Origin: Streptantibioticus cattleyicolor NRRL 8057 = DSM 46488
GTDB taxonomy: Bacteria > Actinomycetota > Actinomycetes > Streptomycetales > Streptomycetaceae
DNA: 64,000 nucleotides
Assembly: GCF_000240165.1 (NCBI RefSeq)
Contig: NC_017586.1
Location: forward strand, 5,469,228 to 5,533,227
Reading direction: 5' to 3'
Under the pieces are notes generated by a model. That model saw only the letters and a list, made by a program, of their open reading frames with translations, searched no databases and had not been told where the DNA came from. Below, in pieces: positions 26,750 to 36,293 of this stretch. Every line of letters starts with the position of its first letter. Position 1 is the stretch's first letter. A program made the translations under genes and the position numbers.

Positions 26750-27865
26750 TCAGACGGACGGCCGGGACCAGCGGTGTTCGACCCGGGCCAGCTTCCAGTA
26801 GGCCAGCGCGCAGGCCCAGACCACCACGAACAGCCCGGCGATCAGGAAGCCGGCGTTGCCCAGGTCGAGTCCGGAGATCCAGCCGGTGACCGGGTCGGCG
26901 AGGCCCAGCTTGTCGCGGAGGACGCCGACCAGTTCGACCGTTCCGATCAGGAAGGCGACGGCGATGGAGAGCCCGGTGATGGTGAGGTTGTAATAGACCT
27001 TGCGCACCGGGTTGCTGAACGCCCAGTGGTAGGCGACGTTCATGAAGGTGCCGTCGAGGGTGTCGAACAGGCTCATCCCGGCGGCGAAGAGCAGCGGCAG
27101 GCAGACGATGGCGTACCAGGGCAGGCCGGCCGCCGCGCCGCTGCCCGCCATCACCATCAGCGTGACCTCGGTGGCGGTGTCGAACCCGAGGCCGAACAGC
27201 AGGCCCACCGGGAACATCTGCCCGGAGCGGGTGATGGAGCGGGTGAGGCGGCCCAGGATGCGGTTGAGGAAGCCGCGCGAGTCGAGGTGGGCCTCCAGCT
27301 CCGACTCGTCGAACCGTCCGGCGCGCATCGCCTTGAAGACCCGGACGATGCCGGCGAGCGCCACCAGGTTGAGCGCGGCGATGACGTAGAGGAAGCCGCC
27401 GGAGACGCAGGTGCCGATCAGCCCGAGGGCGCGGTGGGTGCGCGAGTCGTCGCTCATCAGTGTGCCGGCCAGCTGTGCGCCGCCCGCGATGAGCGCGGCG
27501 AGCAGGATCACCATGCTGGAGTGGCCGAGGGCGAACCAGAACCCCACCGACAGCGGGCGTTTGCCGTCGGCCATGAGCTTGCGGGTGGTGTTGTCGATGG
27601 CCGCGATGTGATCGGCGTCGAAGGCGTGCCGCATGCCCAGGGTGTACGCGGTCACCCCCAGGCCGACGCCGAACACCTGGGAGCCGACGGTGTAGTGACG
27701 CGGCACCACCAGGAGGAAGAGCACCCCGAAGGCGGCCAGGTGCAGCGCGGTGATGACGGCGAGCAGCCCCGCGGTGCGCAGGGTGTCCCGGCGCTGCCAG
27801 CGCAGGGCGGGGGGGACGGCGGATATCGCGGGGGTGGCGGTGGGATCTGCGGCAGGCAGGGTCAT
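26750..27865 (-). CDS. NiCoT family nickel/cobalt permease under cobalamin riboswitch control
   Basis: 371 residues, eight predicted helices. Family signatures: HAFDADHIAAIDNTTRKLM (~80; the HX4DH metal motif of helix II is seen as HAFDADHI), GFWFALGHSSMVI (~110), GLLFGLGFDTATEV (~225) and LFAAGMSLFDTLDGTFM (~255). Family knowledge: imports Ni2+ or Co2+ at high affinity. The leader is a cobalamin riboswitch, which argues that cobalt for B12 synthesis is the substrate and that the gene is shut off when B12 is plentiful. ATG at 27865, GGAG about 12 bases upstream. Confidence 0.92.
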   Translation of the reverse strand: MTLPAADPTATPAISAVPPALRWQRRDTLRTAGLLAVITALHLAAFGVLFLLVVPRHYTVGSQVFGVGLGVTAYTLGMRHAFDADHIAAIDNTTRKLMADGKRPLSVGFWFALGHSSMVILLAALIAGGAQLAGTLMSDDSRTHRALGLIGTCVSGGFLYVIAALNLVALAGIVRVFKAMRAGRFDESELEAHLDSRGFLNRILGRLTRSITRSGQMFPVGLLFGLGFDTATEVTLMVMAGSGAAAGLPWYAIVCLPLLFAAGMSLFDTLDGTFMNVAYHWAFSNPVRKVYYNLTITGLSIAVAFLIGTVELVGVLRDKLGLADPVTGWISGLDLGNAGFLIAGLFVVVWACALAYWKLARVEHRWSRPSV

Positions 27866-27911
27866 TCGAGGATCACGCTCCAGCACCTCGTGGACGTCTT
27901 CGTGAGATGCC

Positions 27912-28103
27912 GTGGCCGGTCTCCTGGCTGACGGGTGGTGCTCGCGCCCGGCCCTGCCTTCCCGGCCGCGCGAACGGCCAGTGGTTCCCCGCGCCGTGGC
28001 CGGCGCGCGGAACGGGACGGGAACTCCCCGATCACAGTGGCGAGGGCCGCTCCGGTCTGGGACCCCCTGACGAGGGCCTGTCACCGGTATTCCCGAACAC
28101 CAC
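27912..28103 (-). ncRNA. cobalamin riboswitch
   Basis: On the minus strand, in order: GGGAATACCGGTGACAGG, CGCCACTGTGATC (P3-P6 core, about 28030), GGGAAGGCAGGG, and the B12 box GTCAGCCAGGAGACCGGCC at 27914-27932. These match the core of the adenosylcobalamin riboswitch family. It ends 47 bases before the permease start. Off-state in high B12 by sequestering the ribosome site or by termination is expected; which one is not resolved here. Confidence 0.93.
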
Positions 28104-28190
28104 GGCCCGCTCACTGTACCGGTCCGGGGGGCCGGCGGCACGGGGCCGCCGGTACCCGTCCGTTGCCCCGGACGGCCGACTATGTCTCAG

Positions 28191-28220
28191 ATACCGGTAA
28201 AACCCCCATCTTTACGGTAT
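28191..28220. promoter_or_regulatory. imperfect palindrome between riboswitch and His-rich gene
   Basis: ATACCGGTAAA (28191-28201) and TTTACGGTAT (28211-28220) are near-perfect inverted arms around CCCCCATC. The site lies upstream of both divergent genes, so it is a candidate operator for a metal-responsive or other repressor. Confidence 0.45.
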
Positions 28221-28284
28221 CCCTCGACTGCCCAGGCTCGTTGTACAGGGCCCCAATCACGACTCGTCCCTTGGAGGCAGTCGC

Positions 28285-28647
28285 ATGAAGTCCCTCAAGC
28301 TCTCATCCGTCCGGGCGGCCATGGTGCTGGCCGGCGGCGCCGCCGCGCTGCTGCTGGCGGCGGGCACCTCCGTCGCGGCCGGCGCGGACAGCCCCCGTCC
28401 GCTCCCCGGCCACCAGGTCAAGGGCCATGAGCACGGCCACCACCGGCACCACGGCCACCGGCACCACCACCACTACCACCACGGCCACCACCGTCTGTCC
28501 CACCACTCCGGCTGGTTCCACGAGGGCGGGCGCGAGCACGGCCGCGAGGGGCGCGAGCACGGTCGTGAAGGCCGTGAGCACGGCCGTGAGGGCCGCGACC
28601 GCATGGAGCGGGGCCTCGGCGGCGAGCGCGGCATGCGGCACAGCTGA
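28285..28647 (+). CDS. exported His-rich small protein
   Basis: 120 residues. Signal peptide MKSLKLSSVRAAMVLAGGAA.. cleaved near residue 34. Mature part: residues ~45-75 carry about 20 His (HGHHRHHGHRHHHHYHHGHHRLSHH in key), then three to four tandem 7-residue units EHGREGR (21-base DNA repeats), ending RGMRHS. GGAGG ribosome site 7 bases before the ATG. The composition indicates metal binding outside the membrane. It is divergent from the B12-riboswitch-controlled nickel/cobalt permease, so a role as extracellular metal buffer or sink is plausible but unproven. Confidence 0.75.
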   Translation: MKSLKLSSVRAAMVLAGGAAALLLAAGTSVAAGADSPRPLPGHQVKGHEHGHHRHHGHRHHHHYHHGHHRLSHHSGWFHEGGREHGREGREHGREGREHGREGRDRMERGLGGERGMRHS

Positions 28648-28669
28648 CCCGCCCGGCCCCCGGTGAACG

Positions 28670-28715
28670 GCCACCGCGCGGCGCTCCAACCCCTCCCGGG
28701 GCGCCGCGCGGTGGC
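28670..28715. terminator. bidirectional terminator hairpin between convergent genes
   Basis: GCCACCGCGCGGCGC (28670-28684) pairs perfectly with 28701-28715; 16-base loop. It lies between the His-rich gene and the NodB-like gene, which converge. Confidence 0.75.
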
Positions 28716-28745
28716 GTTGTCGTCACCGCCGCCGGGCGGCGCGGT

Positions 28746-29495
28746 TCAGGTCAGCAGCCCGGTGGCGGTCACCGCGCGCAGCCCGCGCCGCCCGAGCCCG
28801 GCCAGCAGCCCCGGCAGCGCCCGTACCGTGCCCTCGTGGCCGAGGTGGAGGCTGACCACCGAGCCGGGGCGCACCTGGCCCAGCACGGTGGAGGTGACCG
28901 CCTGCGGCCCCGGGTCGGTCCAGTCGAGGGAGTCGACGTCGTAGGAGAGCACGTGGGGGTAGCCCGCCTTGCGGGCCAGCGAGATCACCAGCGGGGTGGC
29001 GTACCGGGCCTGTGAGGGGCGGAACCAGCGCCCGGGGCTTCCGGTGAGCCGGCGCAGCCGGTCGGCGCAGCGGTTGATCTCGGCCGCCGCGGCGTCGGCG
29101 GCCATGGTGCACACCGGACCGTGGTTCTGGGTGTGGTTGCCCAGTTCGTGGCCGCCGTCCAGGATCCGGCGGGCGATGCGCGGGTAGGCGTCCAGCCAGC
29201 TGCCGACCGCCAGGACGGTGACGTGCGCCCCGGCGTGTTCGGCCGCGGTGAGCAGCGCGGTGGCGAGCGCGGGGTCGCCCTGGCCGTGGAAGGTGAGGGC
29301 GACCAGCGGCCGGTCCCGGGGGCCGTGCTCGATCTGGTCGGGCAGGGTGGCCGGCAGCGCGGCGGGCGAGGGGGTGGCGGACGGAGCGGCCGGCCGGGCC
29401 GGACGCGGGGTCCCCGGCGCGCAGCCGCCGACCACCGCCCCGGCGGCGACCCCGCCCATCGCGGCCCGCAGCACGCTGCGGCGGTCCACGCTCAT
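28746..29495 (-). CDS. NodB-fold polysaccharide deacetylase-like lipoprotein with altered motif 1
   Basis: 249 residues. MSVDRRSVLRAAMGG is a twin-arginine leader ending in lipobox VVGGC (Cys ~24), so a Tat-exported lipoprotein is expected. Deacetylase motifs: motif 1 reads LTFHGQGD where active enzymes have TFDDG; motif 2 is intact, LGNHTQNH (HxxxH, ~137); motif 3 RWFRPSQARY departs from RxPYG; motif 4 YDVDSLDW and motif 5 SLHLGHEG are recognisable. The catalytic and metal-binding Asp of motif 1 is absent, so another metal geometry or loss of activity is possible. GGGGGTGCGGG lies before the ATG at 29495. Confidence 0.85.
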   Translation of the reverse strand: MSVDRRSVLRAAMGGVAAGAVVGGCAPGTPRPARPAAPSATPSPAALPATLPDQIEHGPRDRPLVALTFHGQGDPALATALLTAAEHAGAHVTVLAVGSWLDAYPRIARRILDGGHELGNHTQNHGPVCTMAADAAAAEINRCADRLRRLTGSPGRWFRPSQARYATPLVISLARKAGYPHVLSYDVDSLDWTDPGPQAVTSTVLGQVRPGSVVSLHLGHEGTVRALPGLLAGLGRRGLRAVTATGLLT

Positions 29496-29680
29496 CGGCC
29501 CGCACCCCCGGTCGGTCGTCCTAGGGAAATCCGGCTGCCCGATCCTTGCCCGCGCCGCCCCCGGGTGCCCCGGCGTGGCGCGGGCATTCACCCGATCGCC
29601 GCCGTCCCCGCGGTCCCGCGCCGTTCAACGGCTCGTAAAAGCCTTGCTGTCATGGCTGCGTCACACGGTAGCGTCCGGGC

Positions 29681-31669
29681 GTGTTGTCAGCTACGCGGAG
29701 AAACCGCGCTTCCCTGCTCGCGGTGGCGGTGGCGGTGCTCGTCACCACGCTGCTCGCCGCCTTCACCGCCCCGGCCGGCGCCGTACCGCCCCCCAGGCAC
29801 CCCACGGAGAGCCGGCCCGTCTACTCCTACGCCGGCGCCGTACGGGAGACCGTCTGGGTCGACACCGGGCTCGACGGCAACCACGACGGCCGCCCCGACC
29901 GGGTGGCCGCCGACATCATCCGCCCCGCCGAACCGGCCAGGGCCGGGGTGCGCATCCCGGTGATCATGGACGCCAGCCCCTACTACTCGTGCTGCGGACG
30001 CGGCAACGAAAGCCAGCTCAAGACGTACGACAATAGCGGGCGGCCGGTGCAGTTCCCGCTCTACTACGACAACTACTTCGTGCCGCGCGGCTACGCCGTC
30101 GTCCTGGTCGACCTGGCCGGCACCAACCGCTCCGACGGCTGCGTGGACGTCGGCGGCCCCTCCGACGTCACCTCCGCCAAGGCCGTCATCGACTGGCTGA
30201 ACGGCCGCGCCACCGGACACAGCGCCCGCAGCGGCGGCACCACCGTCCGCGCCACCTGGGCCAACGGCTCGGTCGGCATGATCGGCAAGAGCTGGGACGG
30301 CACCATCGCCAACGGCGTGGCCGCCACCGGCGTCGCCGGGCTGAAGACCATCGTGCCGATCAGCGCCATCAGCTCCTGGTACGACTACTACTTCGACCAG
30401 GGCGCCGCCCTCTACGACGGCGGCCCGGACGAACTCGCGAGCGCCGTCGAGGACTCCGGCGACGCCCGCACCTGCGGCGCCCAGCAGCAGGCGCTGCGCG
30501 ACGGCGCCCCGCGCGACGGCGACTGGACGGCGCTGTGGCAGCGGCGCGACTACGTGGCCGACGCCGCCAAGGTCCGCGCCAGCGTCTTCGTGGTCCACGG
30601 CATGCAGGACCTCAACGTCCGCACCAAGCACTTCGGCCAGTGGTGGGACGCGCTCGCCGCACACGGCGTACCGCGCAAGATCTGGCTCTCCCAGACCGGC
30701 CACGTCGACCCGTTCGACTACCGCCGCGCCGCCTGGGTGGAGACCCTGCACCAGTGGTTCGACCACTACCTGCTCGGGGTGGACAACGGCATCGACCGCG
30801 CCCCGATGGCCGACGTCGAGCGCACCCCCGACCACTGGACCACCGACGCCCACTGGCCCGCCCCCGGCACCTCGGCCACCACCGTCGCCCTGGCCGCCGG
30901 CTCCACCGCGGGGCTGGGCACCCTGTCTGCCACCGGGCCGGCCACCGGCACCGAGACGTACACCGACGACCCGGCCGAGAGCGAGACCGACTGGTCGGCG
31001 GCGGCCGACCGGGCCACCGGCGACAAGGTCTCCTTCACCACCGGCGCGCTCCGGCACGACCTGCGGATCTCCGGCGGCGGCAGCGTCACGCTGACCGCCA
31101 CCCCGTCCACCACCAGCGCCCACCTGTCGGCGGTCCTGGTCGACCTCGGCCCGGCCACCATCCGCGACTACAGCGCGGACGGCGAGGGGATCACCACGCT
31201 GACCACCCGTTCCTGCTGGGGCGCGAGCACCGCCGGCGACAGCGCCTGCTTCCTGGACACCGCGGCCGACACCATGAGCACCGGCTACACCGTCTTCAGC
31301 CGCGGCTGGGCCGACCTGGGCCACTACGACCCGTCGCTGCACGGCGTGGCGCTCACCCCGGGCACGCCGTACACCATCACGATCAAGCTGGCCGCCACCG
31401 ACCACGTCGTCCCGGCCGGCCACCGGCTCGCCCTGATCGTCGGCGGCACCGACAAGGGGCTGATCACGGCCCCCGGCAGCACGCCGGACATCACGCTGGA
31501 CCTGGCGCGCTCCAGCGCCTCGCTGCCGCTGGTCGGCGGTCTGCCCGCGCTGCTGCGGGTGCAGGGCCCGGCCGCCGTGGCGCACGCCGTCCACCCGGCG
31601 GGACGGCAGTTGTCCGGGATGCGCCGTCCGGCCCCGGCGTGGCGGGGGGTGGCCGACCGGCTGGGGTGA
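29681..31669 (+). CDS. secreted Xaa-Pro dipeptidyl-peptidase-like / CocE-NonD family hydrolase
   Basis: 662 residues. Signal peptide to about residue 33 (LLAAFTAPAGAVP). Alpha/beta-hydrolase domain of family S15: oxyanion Tyr region ASPYYSCCG, nucleophile in MIGKSWDGTIANG (~205), Asp in VVHGMQDLNVR (~308), His in LSQTGHVDPFDY (~340). From ~400 to ~640 follows the jelly-roll C-terminal domain typical of this family (VTLTATPSTTSAHLSAVLVDLGP; VPAGHRLALIVGGTD). Family knowledge: extracellular removal of X-Pro dipeptides or ester cleavage. GTG at 29681; no strong ribosome site. Stands alone. Confidence 0.87.
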   Translation: MLSATRRNRASLLAVAVAVLVTTLLAAFTAPAGAVPPPRHPTESRPVYSYAGAVRETVWVDTGLDGNHDGRPDRVAADIIRPAEPARAGVRIPVIMDASPYYSCCGRGNESQLKTYDNSGRPVQFPLYYDNYFVPRGYAVVLVDLAGTNRSDGCVDVGGPSDVTSAKAVIDWLNGRATGHSARSGGTTVRATWANGSVGMIGKSWDGTIANGVAATGVAGLKTIVPISAISSWYDYYFDQGAALYDGGPDELASAVEDSGDARTCGAQQQALRDGAPRDGDWTALWQRRDYVADAAKVRASVFVVHGMQDLNVRTKHFGQWWDALAAHGVPRKIWLSQTGHVDPFDYRRAAWVETLHQWFDHYLLGVDNGIDRAPMADVERTPDHWTTDAHWPAPGTSATTVALAAGSTAGLGTLSATGPATGTETYTDDPAESETDWSAAADRATGDKVSFTTGALRHDLRISGGGSVTLTATPSTTSAHLSAVLVDLGPATIRDYSADGEGITTLTTRSCWGASTAGDSACFLDTAADTMSTGYTVFSRGWADLGHYDPSLHGVALTPGTPYTITIKLAATDHVVPAGHRLALIVGGTDKGLITAPGSTPDITLDLARSSASLPLVGGLPALLRVQGPAAVAHAVHPAGRQLSGMRRPAPAWRGVADRLG

Positions 31670-31784
31670 CGTCCGCCTCTGGCCACCGGGCCGGATCCGG
31701 GGGAAGGTGGGCGGGGGTGCCGGGGATCTTGGCCCGGTGGCCGCCCCGGCACCGCCGCCACCGTCGTCACCCAGGGGAGATGGA

Positions 31785-33005
31785 ATGGAACACGCAGGCC
31801 GGCTCGCCGCGCTCTACCGCGATCTGCACGCCCACCCCGAGCTGTCCTTCGCCGAGCACCGCACCGCCGGCATCGCCGCCCGGCACGCCGAGGCGGCCGG
31901 CTGGACGGTGACCCGCGGCGTCGGCCGCACCGGGGTCGTCGCCGAACTGCGCAACGGCCCCGGGCCCACCGTGCTGCTGCGGGCCGACATGGACGCCCTC
32001 CCGGTGCGCGAGCGGACCGGCCTGGAGTACGCGTCCACGGTCACCGCCACCGACCCGGACGGCGTGGAGGTGCCGGTGATGCACGCCTGCGGCCACGACG
32101 TCCACGTCACCTGCCTGATCGGCGCGGTGGAGGAGCTGACCCGGCAGCGCGACCGGTGGTCGGGGACCGTGCTCGCCGTCTTCCAGCCCGCCGAGGAACG
32201 CGGCGGGGGAGCGCGGGCCATGATCGACGACGGCCTCTACGACCGCTTCCCCGTCCCCGACGTCGTCCTCGGCCAGCACGTGTCGCCGATGCCGGCCGGG
32301 ATGGCGGGGTGCCACCCGGGTCCCGCGTTCGCGGCGGCCGACGTGCTGCGGGTGCGGATGTTCGGCCGCGGCGGCCACGGCTCGCGTCCGGAGACCACGG
32401 TGGACCCGGTGGTGATGGCGGCGGCCACCGTGATGCGGCTGCAGACCGTGGTCGCCCGGGAGGTCGCCGCCGCCGACACCGCGGTGGTCACCGTCGGCAT
32501 GCTGCGGGCCGGCAGCAAGGAGAACGTCATCCCCGACGAGGCCGAACTCGGCATCAGCGTACGGAGTTTCACCGAGCCGGTACGGGCCCGGGTGCTGGAG
32601 GCGGTGCACCGGATCGTCCGCGCCGAGGCCGCCGCGGCCGGCGCGCCCAAGGAACCGGAGATCACCACCGACCGCGGTTTCCCGGTGGTGGTCAACGACC
32701 CGGACGCCGCCGCCCGTACCGTGGCCGCGCTGCGCGGCGCGCTCGGCGCCGAGCTGGTGATCGACCCCGGACCGGTCAGCGGCAGCGAGGACGTGGGCCA
32801 CCTGGCCACCGCCGCCGGGGCCCCGCTGTGCTACTGGCTGCTCGGCGGCGCCGACCCCGAGGTGTTCGCCCGGGCCACCGCCGATGGCACCGTCGACCGC
32901 GACCTGCCGTCCAACCACTCGCCGCACTTCGCCCCGGTCGTCGAGCCCACGCTGACCACCGGGGTGCGGACGCTGACCACGGCGGCCCGGGAGTGGCTGG
33001 ACTGA
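31785..33005 (+). CDS. M20D family amidohydrolase (hippurate hydrolase/aminoacylase-like)
   Basis: 406 residues, cytoplasmic. M20D hallmarks: LRADMDALPVRERTGL (~67), MHACGHDVHVTCLIG (~100; metal-binding Cys/His and His), VFQPAEERGGGARAMI (~136; catalytic Glu), QHVSPMPAG (~163), the lid domain FGRGGHGSRPE (~190), and SEDVGHLA near 330. Family knowledge: hydrolysis of N-acyl amino acids or similar amides, with a two-metal centre. ATG at 31785 with GGGGAG 6 bases upstream; an overlapping in-frame extension upstream has no site. The next gene is convergent (VOC protein, 13 bases away). Confidence 0.88.
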   Translation: MEHAGRLAALYRDLHAHPELSFAEHRTAGIAARHAEAAGWTVTRGVGRTGVVAELRNGPGPTVLLRADMDALPVRERTGLEYASTVTATDPDGVEVPVMHACGHDVHVTCLIGAVEELTRQRDRWSGTVLAVFQPAEERGGGARAMIDDGLYDRFPVPDVVLGQHVSPMPAGMAGCHPGPAFAAADVLRVRMFGRGGHGSRPETTVDPVVMAAATVMRLQTVVAREVAAADTAVVTVGMLRAGSKENVIPDEAELGISVRSFTEPVRARVLEAVHRIVRAEAAAAGAPKEPEITTDRGFPVVVNDPDAAARTVAALRGALGAELVIDPGPVSGSEDVGHLATAAGAPLCYWLLGGADPEVFARATADGTVDRDLPSNHSPHFAPVVEPTLTTGVRTLTTAAREWLD

Positions 33006-33018
33006 CCGGCGTCCCCGG

Positions 33019-33519
33019 TCAGGTGGCCGAACCGGCCGCCGAGCCGGTGCGCAGCTCTGGCCCCCAGCGGTCCAGCGCCGCCTGGAGGTCCAGCGGGAGC
33101 AGCCGCACCGGCTCGTCGGCGCCGGGCCAGTCCTCCCGCGGCACCCGCCACATCACCTCGAACTCGTTGCCGTCCGGGTCCTTGGCGTACAGCGACTTGG
33201 ACACCAGGTGGTCGGTGGCGCCGACCAGGGCGTCCCGGGCGGTCAGCTCACCCGCGATGGCGGCCAGCTCACCGAGGGTGCCGACCTCCCACGCCAGGTG
33301 GTACAGGCCCACCCGGCCGTGCTCCGGGCCGGGCGCCCGGTCGCCGACCGCGAAGAGCCCGAGGTCGTGGTCGTTGCTGGTGTCCGGCGCGCTGAGGAAG
33401 ACGGCGCGGCCGGGCAGTTCGGTGGCGACCCGGAAGCCGAGCACCTCGGTGTAGAACCGGGCGGCCCGGGACACGTCGCGCACGTAGAGCACCGCGTGGT
33501 TCAGACGGCGTACGGGCAT
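33019..33519 (-). CDS. VOC family protein (extradiol dioxygenase/glyoxalase fold)
   Basis: 166 residues with one beta-alpha-beta-beta-beta pair: [26 protein letters not shown] (key [20 protein letters not shown]; first metal His), then [15 protein letters not shown] (second His) and [13 protein letters not shown] (metal-binding Glu). The three ligands for a mononuclear metal are all present, as in catechol-2,3-dioxygenase-like members. AGGAGG 5 bases before the ATG at 33519. Reaction unknown: ring cleavage, glyoxalase or antibiotic binding are all possible. Confidence 0.87.
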   Translation of the reverse strand: MPVRRLNHAVLYVRDVSRAARFYTEVLGFRVATELPGRAVFLSAPDTSNDHDLGLFAVGDRAPGPEHGRVGLYHLAWEVGTLGELAAIAGELTARDALVGATDHLVSKSLYAKDPDGNEFEVMWRVPREDWPGADEPVRLLPLDLQAALDRWGPELRTGSAAGSAT

Positions 33520-33721
33520 GGCGACCTCCTTGTGCGGGGCGGGCGCCGTGCGGTCCGGCGGTGCCGCCGCTTCCACGGTACGCCACACTTACTTGAAACC
33601 TCAAGCAACTGGTTCCGGCCGTTCCCGCACCGTCCGTGCCCCGGGCGCGGCCTGCGCGACAAGGCCGCGCCCGCCCCGGCAGAATGCAGGGCACAAGCTC
33701 AGCGACGAAGCGGATCGGATT

Positions 33722-36109
33722 GTGACGACAACGTCTATCGGGACCCCCGGCACGGCCGGGTCCATCGGGCAGCGGATCGCCGACGAACTCGGGGTCCGCG
33801 TCAGCCAGGTCGACGCCGCCGTCGGCCTGCTGGACGGCGGGGCGACCGTGCCGTTCATCGCGCGGTACCGCAAGGAGGCCACCGGCGCCCTCGACGACGC
33901 GCAACTGCGCACCCTGGAGGAGCGCCTGCGGTACCTGCGCGAGCTGGAGGAGCGGCGCACCGCGGTCCTGGAGTCCGTCGAGGCGCAGGGCAAGCTCGAC
34001 GACGAGCTGAGGGCGCGCATCCTGGCCGCCGACTCCAAGGCCCGGCTGGAGGACATCTACCTGCCCTTCAAGCCCAAGCGGCGCACCAAGGCGCAGATCG
34101 CCCGGGAGGCCGGCCTCGAACCGCTGGCCGACCGGCTCCTCGCCGACCCCGGCCTCGACCCGGCGGGCACCGCGGCCGGCTACGTCGGCGAGGCGGTCGC
34201 CGACCCGGCCGCCGCGCTGGAGGGCGCCCGGGCCATCCTGGTCGAACGGTTCGCCGAGGACGCCGACCTCATCGGCACCCTGCGCGAACGCATGTGGACC
34301 CAGGGCCGGCTCACCTCCCGGGTACGCGAGGGCAAGGAGGAGGCGGGCGCCAAGTTCGCCGACTACTTCGACTTCGCCGAGCCCTTCGAGAAGCTCCCCT
34401 CGCACCGCGTGCTGGCGATGTTCCGCGGCGAGAAGGAGGAGGTGCTCGACCTCACCCTCGACCCCGAGCCGGCCGGCGCGGAGACCGCCGGACCCTCCGG
34501 GTACGAACGCGCCGTCGCCGCCAGGTTCGGCATCGCCGACCGGGGCCGCCCCGCCGACGCCTGGCTCACCGAGACCGTTCGCTGGGCCTGGCGCACCCGC
34601 ATCCTGGTCCACCTCGGCATCGACCTGCGCACCCGGCTGCGCACCGCCGCCGAGGACGAGGCGGTCCGGGTCTTCGCCGCCAACCTGCGCGACCTGCTGC
34701 TCGCCGCGCCCGCCGGGGCCCGCGCCACCATGGGGCTCGACCCCGGCTACCGCACCGGCGTGAAGGTCGCGGTCACCGACCCGACCGGCAAGGTGGTGGC
34801 CACCGAGACCATCCACCCGCACGTGCCGCGCCGCCGCTGGGACGAGTCGCTGGCGACCCTCGCCGAGCTGTGCGCCGCGCACCGCGTCGAGCTGATCGCC
34901 ATCGGCAACGGCACCGCCTCCCGCGAGACCGACAAGCTCGCCGCCGAACTGATCAAGCGCCACCCGGAGCTGCCGCTGACCAAGGTGGTGGTCTCCGAGG
35001 CCGGCGCCTCGGTCTACTCCGCCTCCGCCTACGCCTCCCAGGAACTGCCGGAGCTGGACGTGTCGTTGCGCGGCGCGGTCTCCATCGCCCGCCGCCTGCA
35101 GGACCCGCTGGCCGAACTCGTCAAGATCGACCCCAAGTCCATCGGCGTCGGCCAGTACCAGCACGACCTGTCCGAGACCAAGCTCTCCCGCTCCCTCGAC
35201 GCGGTCGTCGAGGACTGCGTCAACGGCGTCGGCGTCGACCTCAACACCGCCTCCGCGCCGCTGCTGCGCCGGGTCTCCGGCATCACCGCCACCCTCGCCG
35301 ACAACATCGTCGCCCACCGCGACGCCAACGGCCCGTTCCGCACCCGTCGGCAGCTCAAGGACGTCGCCCGGCTCGGCCCCAAGGCGTTCGAGCAGTGCGC
35401 CGGCTTTCTGCGCATCCCCGGCGGCGACGACCCGCTGGACGCCTCGGCCGTCCACCCCGAGGCGTACCCGCTGGTGCGCCGGATCGCCGCGGCGGCCGGC
35501 GGCGACGTCAAGGCGCTGATCGGCGACACCGCCACGCTGCGGACCCTGCGCCCGGCGGACTTCGCCGACGACACCTTCGGCGTCCCCACCGTCAGCGACA
35601 TCCTGCGCGAGCTGGAGAAGCCCGGCCGCGACCCGCGTCCCGCCTTCCGCACGGCCACCTACAAGGAGGGCGTCGAGGAGATCAAGGACCTCACCCCCGG
35701 CATGCTGCTGGAGGGCACCGTCACCAACGTCGCCGCGTTCGGCGCCTTCGTGGACGTCGGCGTCCACCAGGACGGCCTGGTGCACGTCTCGGCGATGTCC
35801 AAGTCGTTCGTCAAGGACCCGCGGGACGTGGTCAAGCCGGGCGACGTGGTGCGGGTGAAGGTGCTGGAGGTGGACATCGCGCGCAAGCGGATCGGGCTCA
35901 CCCTGCGGCTCGACGACGACGTGCCGGCCGCCGGCGCCCCGCGGGAGCCGCGGGGCCGGGGCGAGCAGCGCGGCAAGGGCGGCGGCGGGCGCCGTCCGGC
36001 CCCGCCGCGCCAGTCGCGTACCGAACCGCCGGCCGGCGGCGCGCTCGCCGACGCGCTGCGCCGCGCGGGGCTGGTGGGCGGCGACGACCGCCCGCGCGGA
36101 CGGCGCTGA
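33722..36109 (+). CDS. tex: Tex family RNA-binding transcription accessory protein
   Basis: 795 residues, usual length. Domain order as in Tex/Spt6-like proteins: N-terminal helical domain ([34 protein letters not shown], key [13 protein letters not shown] ~40), YqgF-like RNase H fold around 340-440 ([34 protein letters not shown]), helix-hairpin-helix (~500-600; [46 protein letters not shown]) and S1 domain (~655-725; [31 protein letters not shown]). The C-terminal tail is Gly/Arg-rich. GTG at 33722 with only weak GGATCGGA upstream. A hairpin terminator follows. Binds RNA/nucleic acid; precise role in Actinobacteria not settled. Confidence 0.93.
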   Translation: MTTTSIGTPGTAGSIGQRIADELGVRVSQVDAAVGLLDGGATVPFIARYRKEATGALDDAQLRTLEERLRYLRELEERRTAVLESVEAQGKLDDELRARILAADSKARLEDIYLPFKPKRRTKAQIAREAGLEPLADRLLADPGLDPAGTAAGYVGEAVADPAAALEGARAILVERFAEDADLIGTLRERMWTQGRLTSRVREGKEEAGAKFADYFDFAEPFEKLPSHRVLAMFRGEKEEVLDLTLDPEPAGAETAGPSGYERAVAARFGIADRGRPADAWLTETVRWAWRTRILVHLGIDLRTRLRTAAEDEAVRVFAANLRDLLLAAPAGARATMGLDPGYRTGVKVAVTDPTGKVVATETIHPHVPRRRWDESLATLAELCAAHRVELIAIGNGTASRETDKLAAELIKRHPELPLTKVVVSEAGASVYSASAYASQELPELDVSLRGAVSIARRLQDPLAELVKIDPKSIGVGQYQHDLSETKLSRSLDAVVEDCVNGVGVDLNTASAPLLRRVSGITATLADNIVAHRDANGPFRTRRQLKDVARLGPKAFEQCAGFLRIPGGDDPLDASAVHPEAYPLVRRIAAAAGGDVKALIGDTATLRTLRPADFADDTFGVPTVSDILRELEKPGRDPRPAFRTATYKEGVEEIKDLTPGMLLEGTVTNVAAFGAFVDVGVHQDGLVHVSAMSKSFVKDPRDVVKPGDVVRVKVLEVDIARKRIGLTLRLDDDVPAAGAPREPRGRGEQRGKGGGGRRPAPPRQSRTEPPAGGALADALRRAGLVGGDDRPRGRR

Positions 36110-36123
36110 GGCAGCCGGTGACG

Positions 36124-36153
36124 AGGCCGGGACGCGATGCCGCGTCCCGGCCT
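36124..36153 (+). terminator. terminator hairpin after tex
   Basis: AGGCCGGGACGCG / CGCGTCCCGGCCT, 13 bp perfect, 4-base loop, 14 bases after the stop. Confidence 0.8.
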
Positions 36154-36230
36154 TCGCCGTTGGCGGCCGTTGGCGGCCGGAAGTGGCTACTCGCCGGTAC
36201 GCGGGTCTTGCGCGCCCCCTCGGCGGTTCC

Positions 36231-36254
36231 TAACATCGCTGATGTTACATCAGC
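36231..36254. promoter_or_regulatory. two overlapping perfect palindromes before the beta-oxidation operon
   Basis: TAACATC-GCT-GATGTTA (36231-36247) and GCTGATGT-T-ACATCAGC (36238-36254) share ten bases. They end 39 bases before the first gene of the operon. They are candidate operators for a fatty-acid or acyl-CoA responsive regulator, possibly the MerR protein encoded at the far end of the operon. Confidence 0.6.
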
Positions 36255-36293
36255 ACTGTCACACTCGACGGTCGTCACGGCGGCCATGGCGAT

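Noticed and set aside
28520-28610. 21-base tandem repeats near the His-rich gene
   Set aside because: They code EHGREGR units within the gene; a protein-level repeat, not an independent DNA element.
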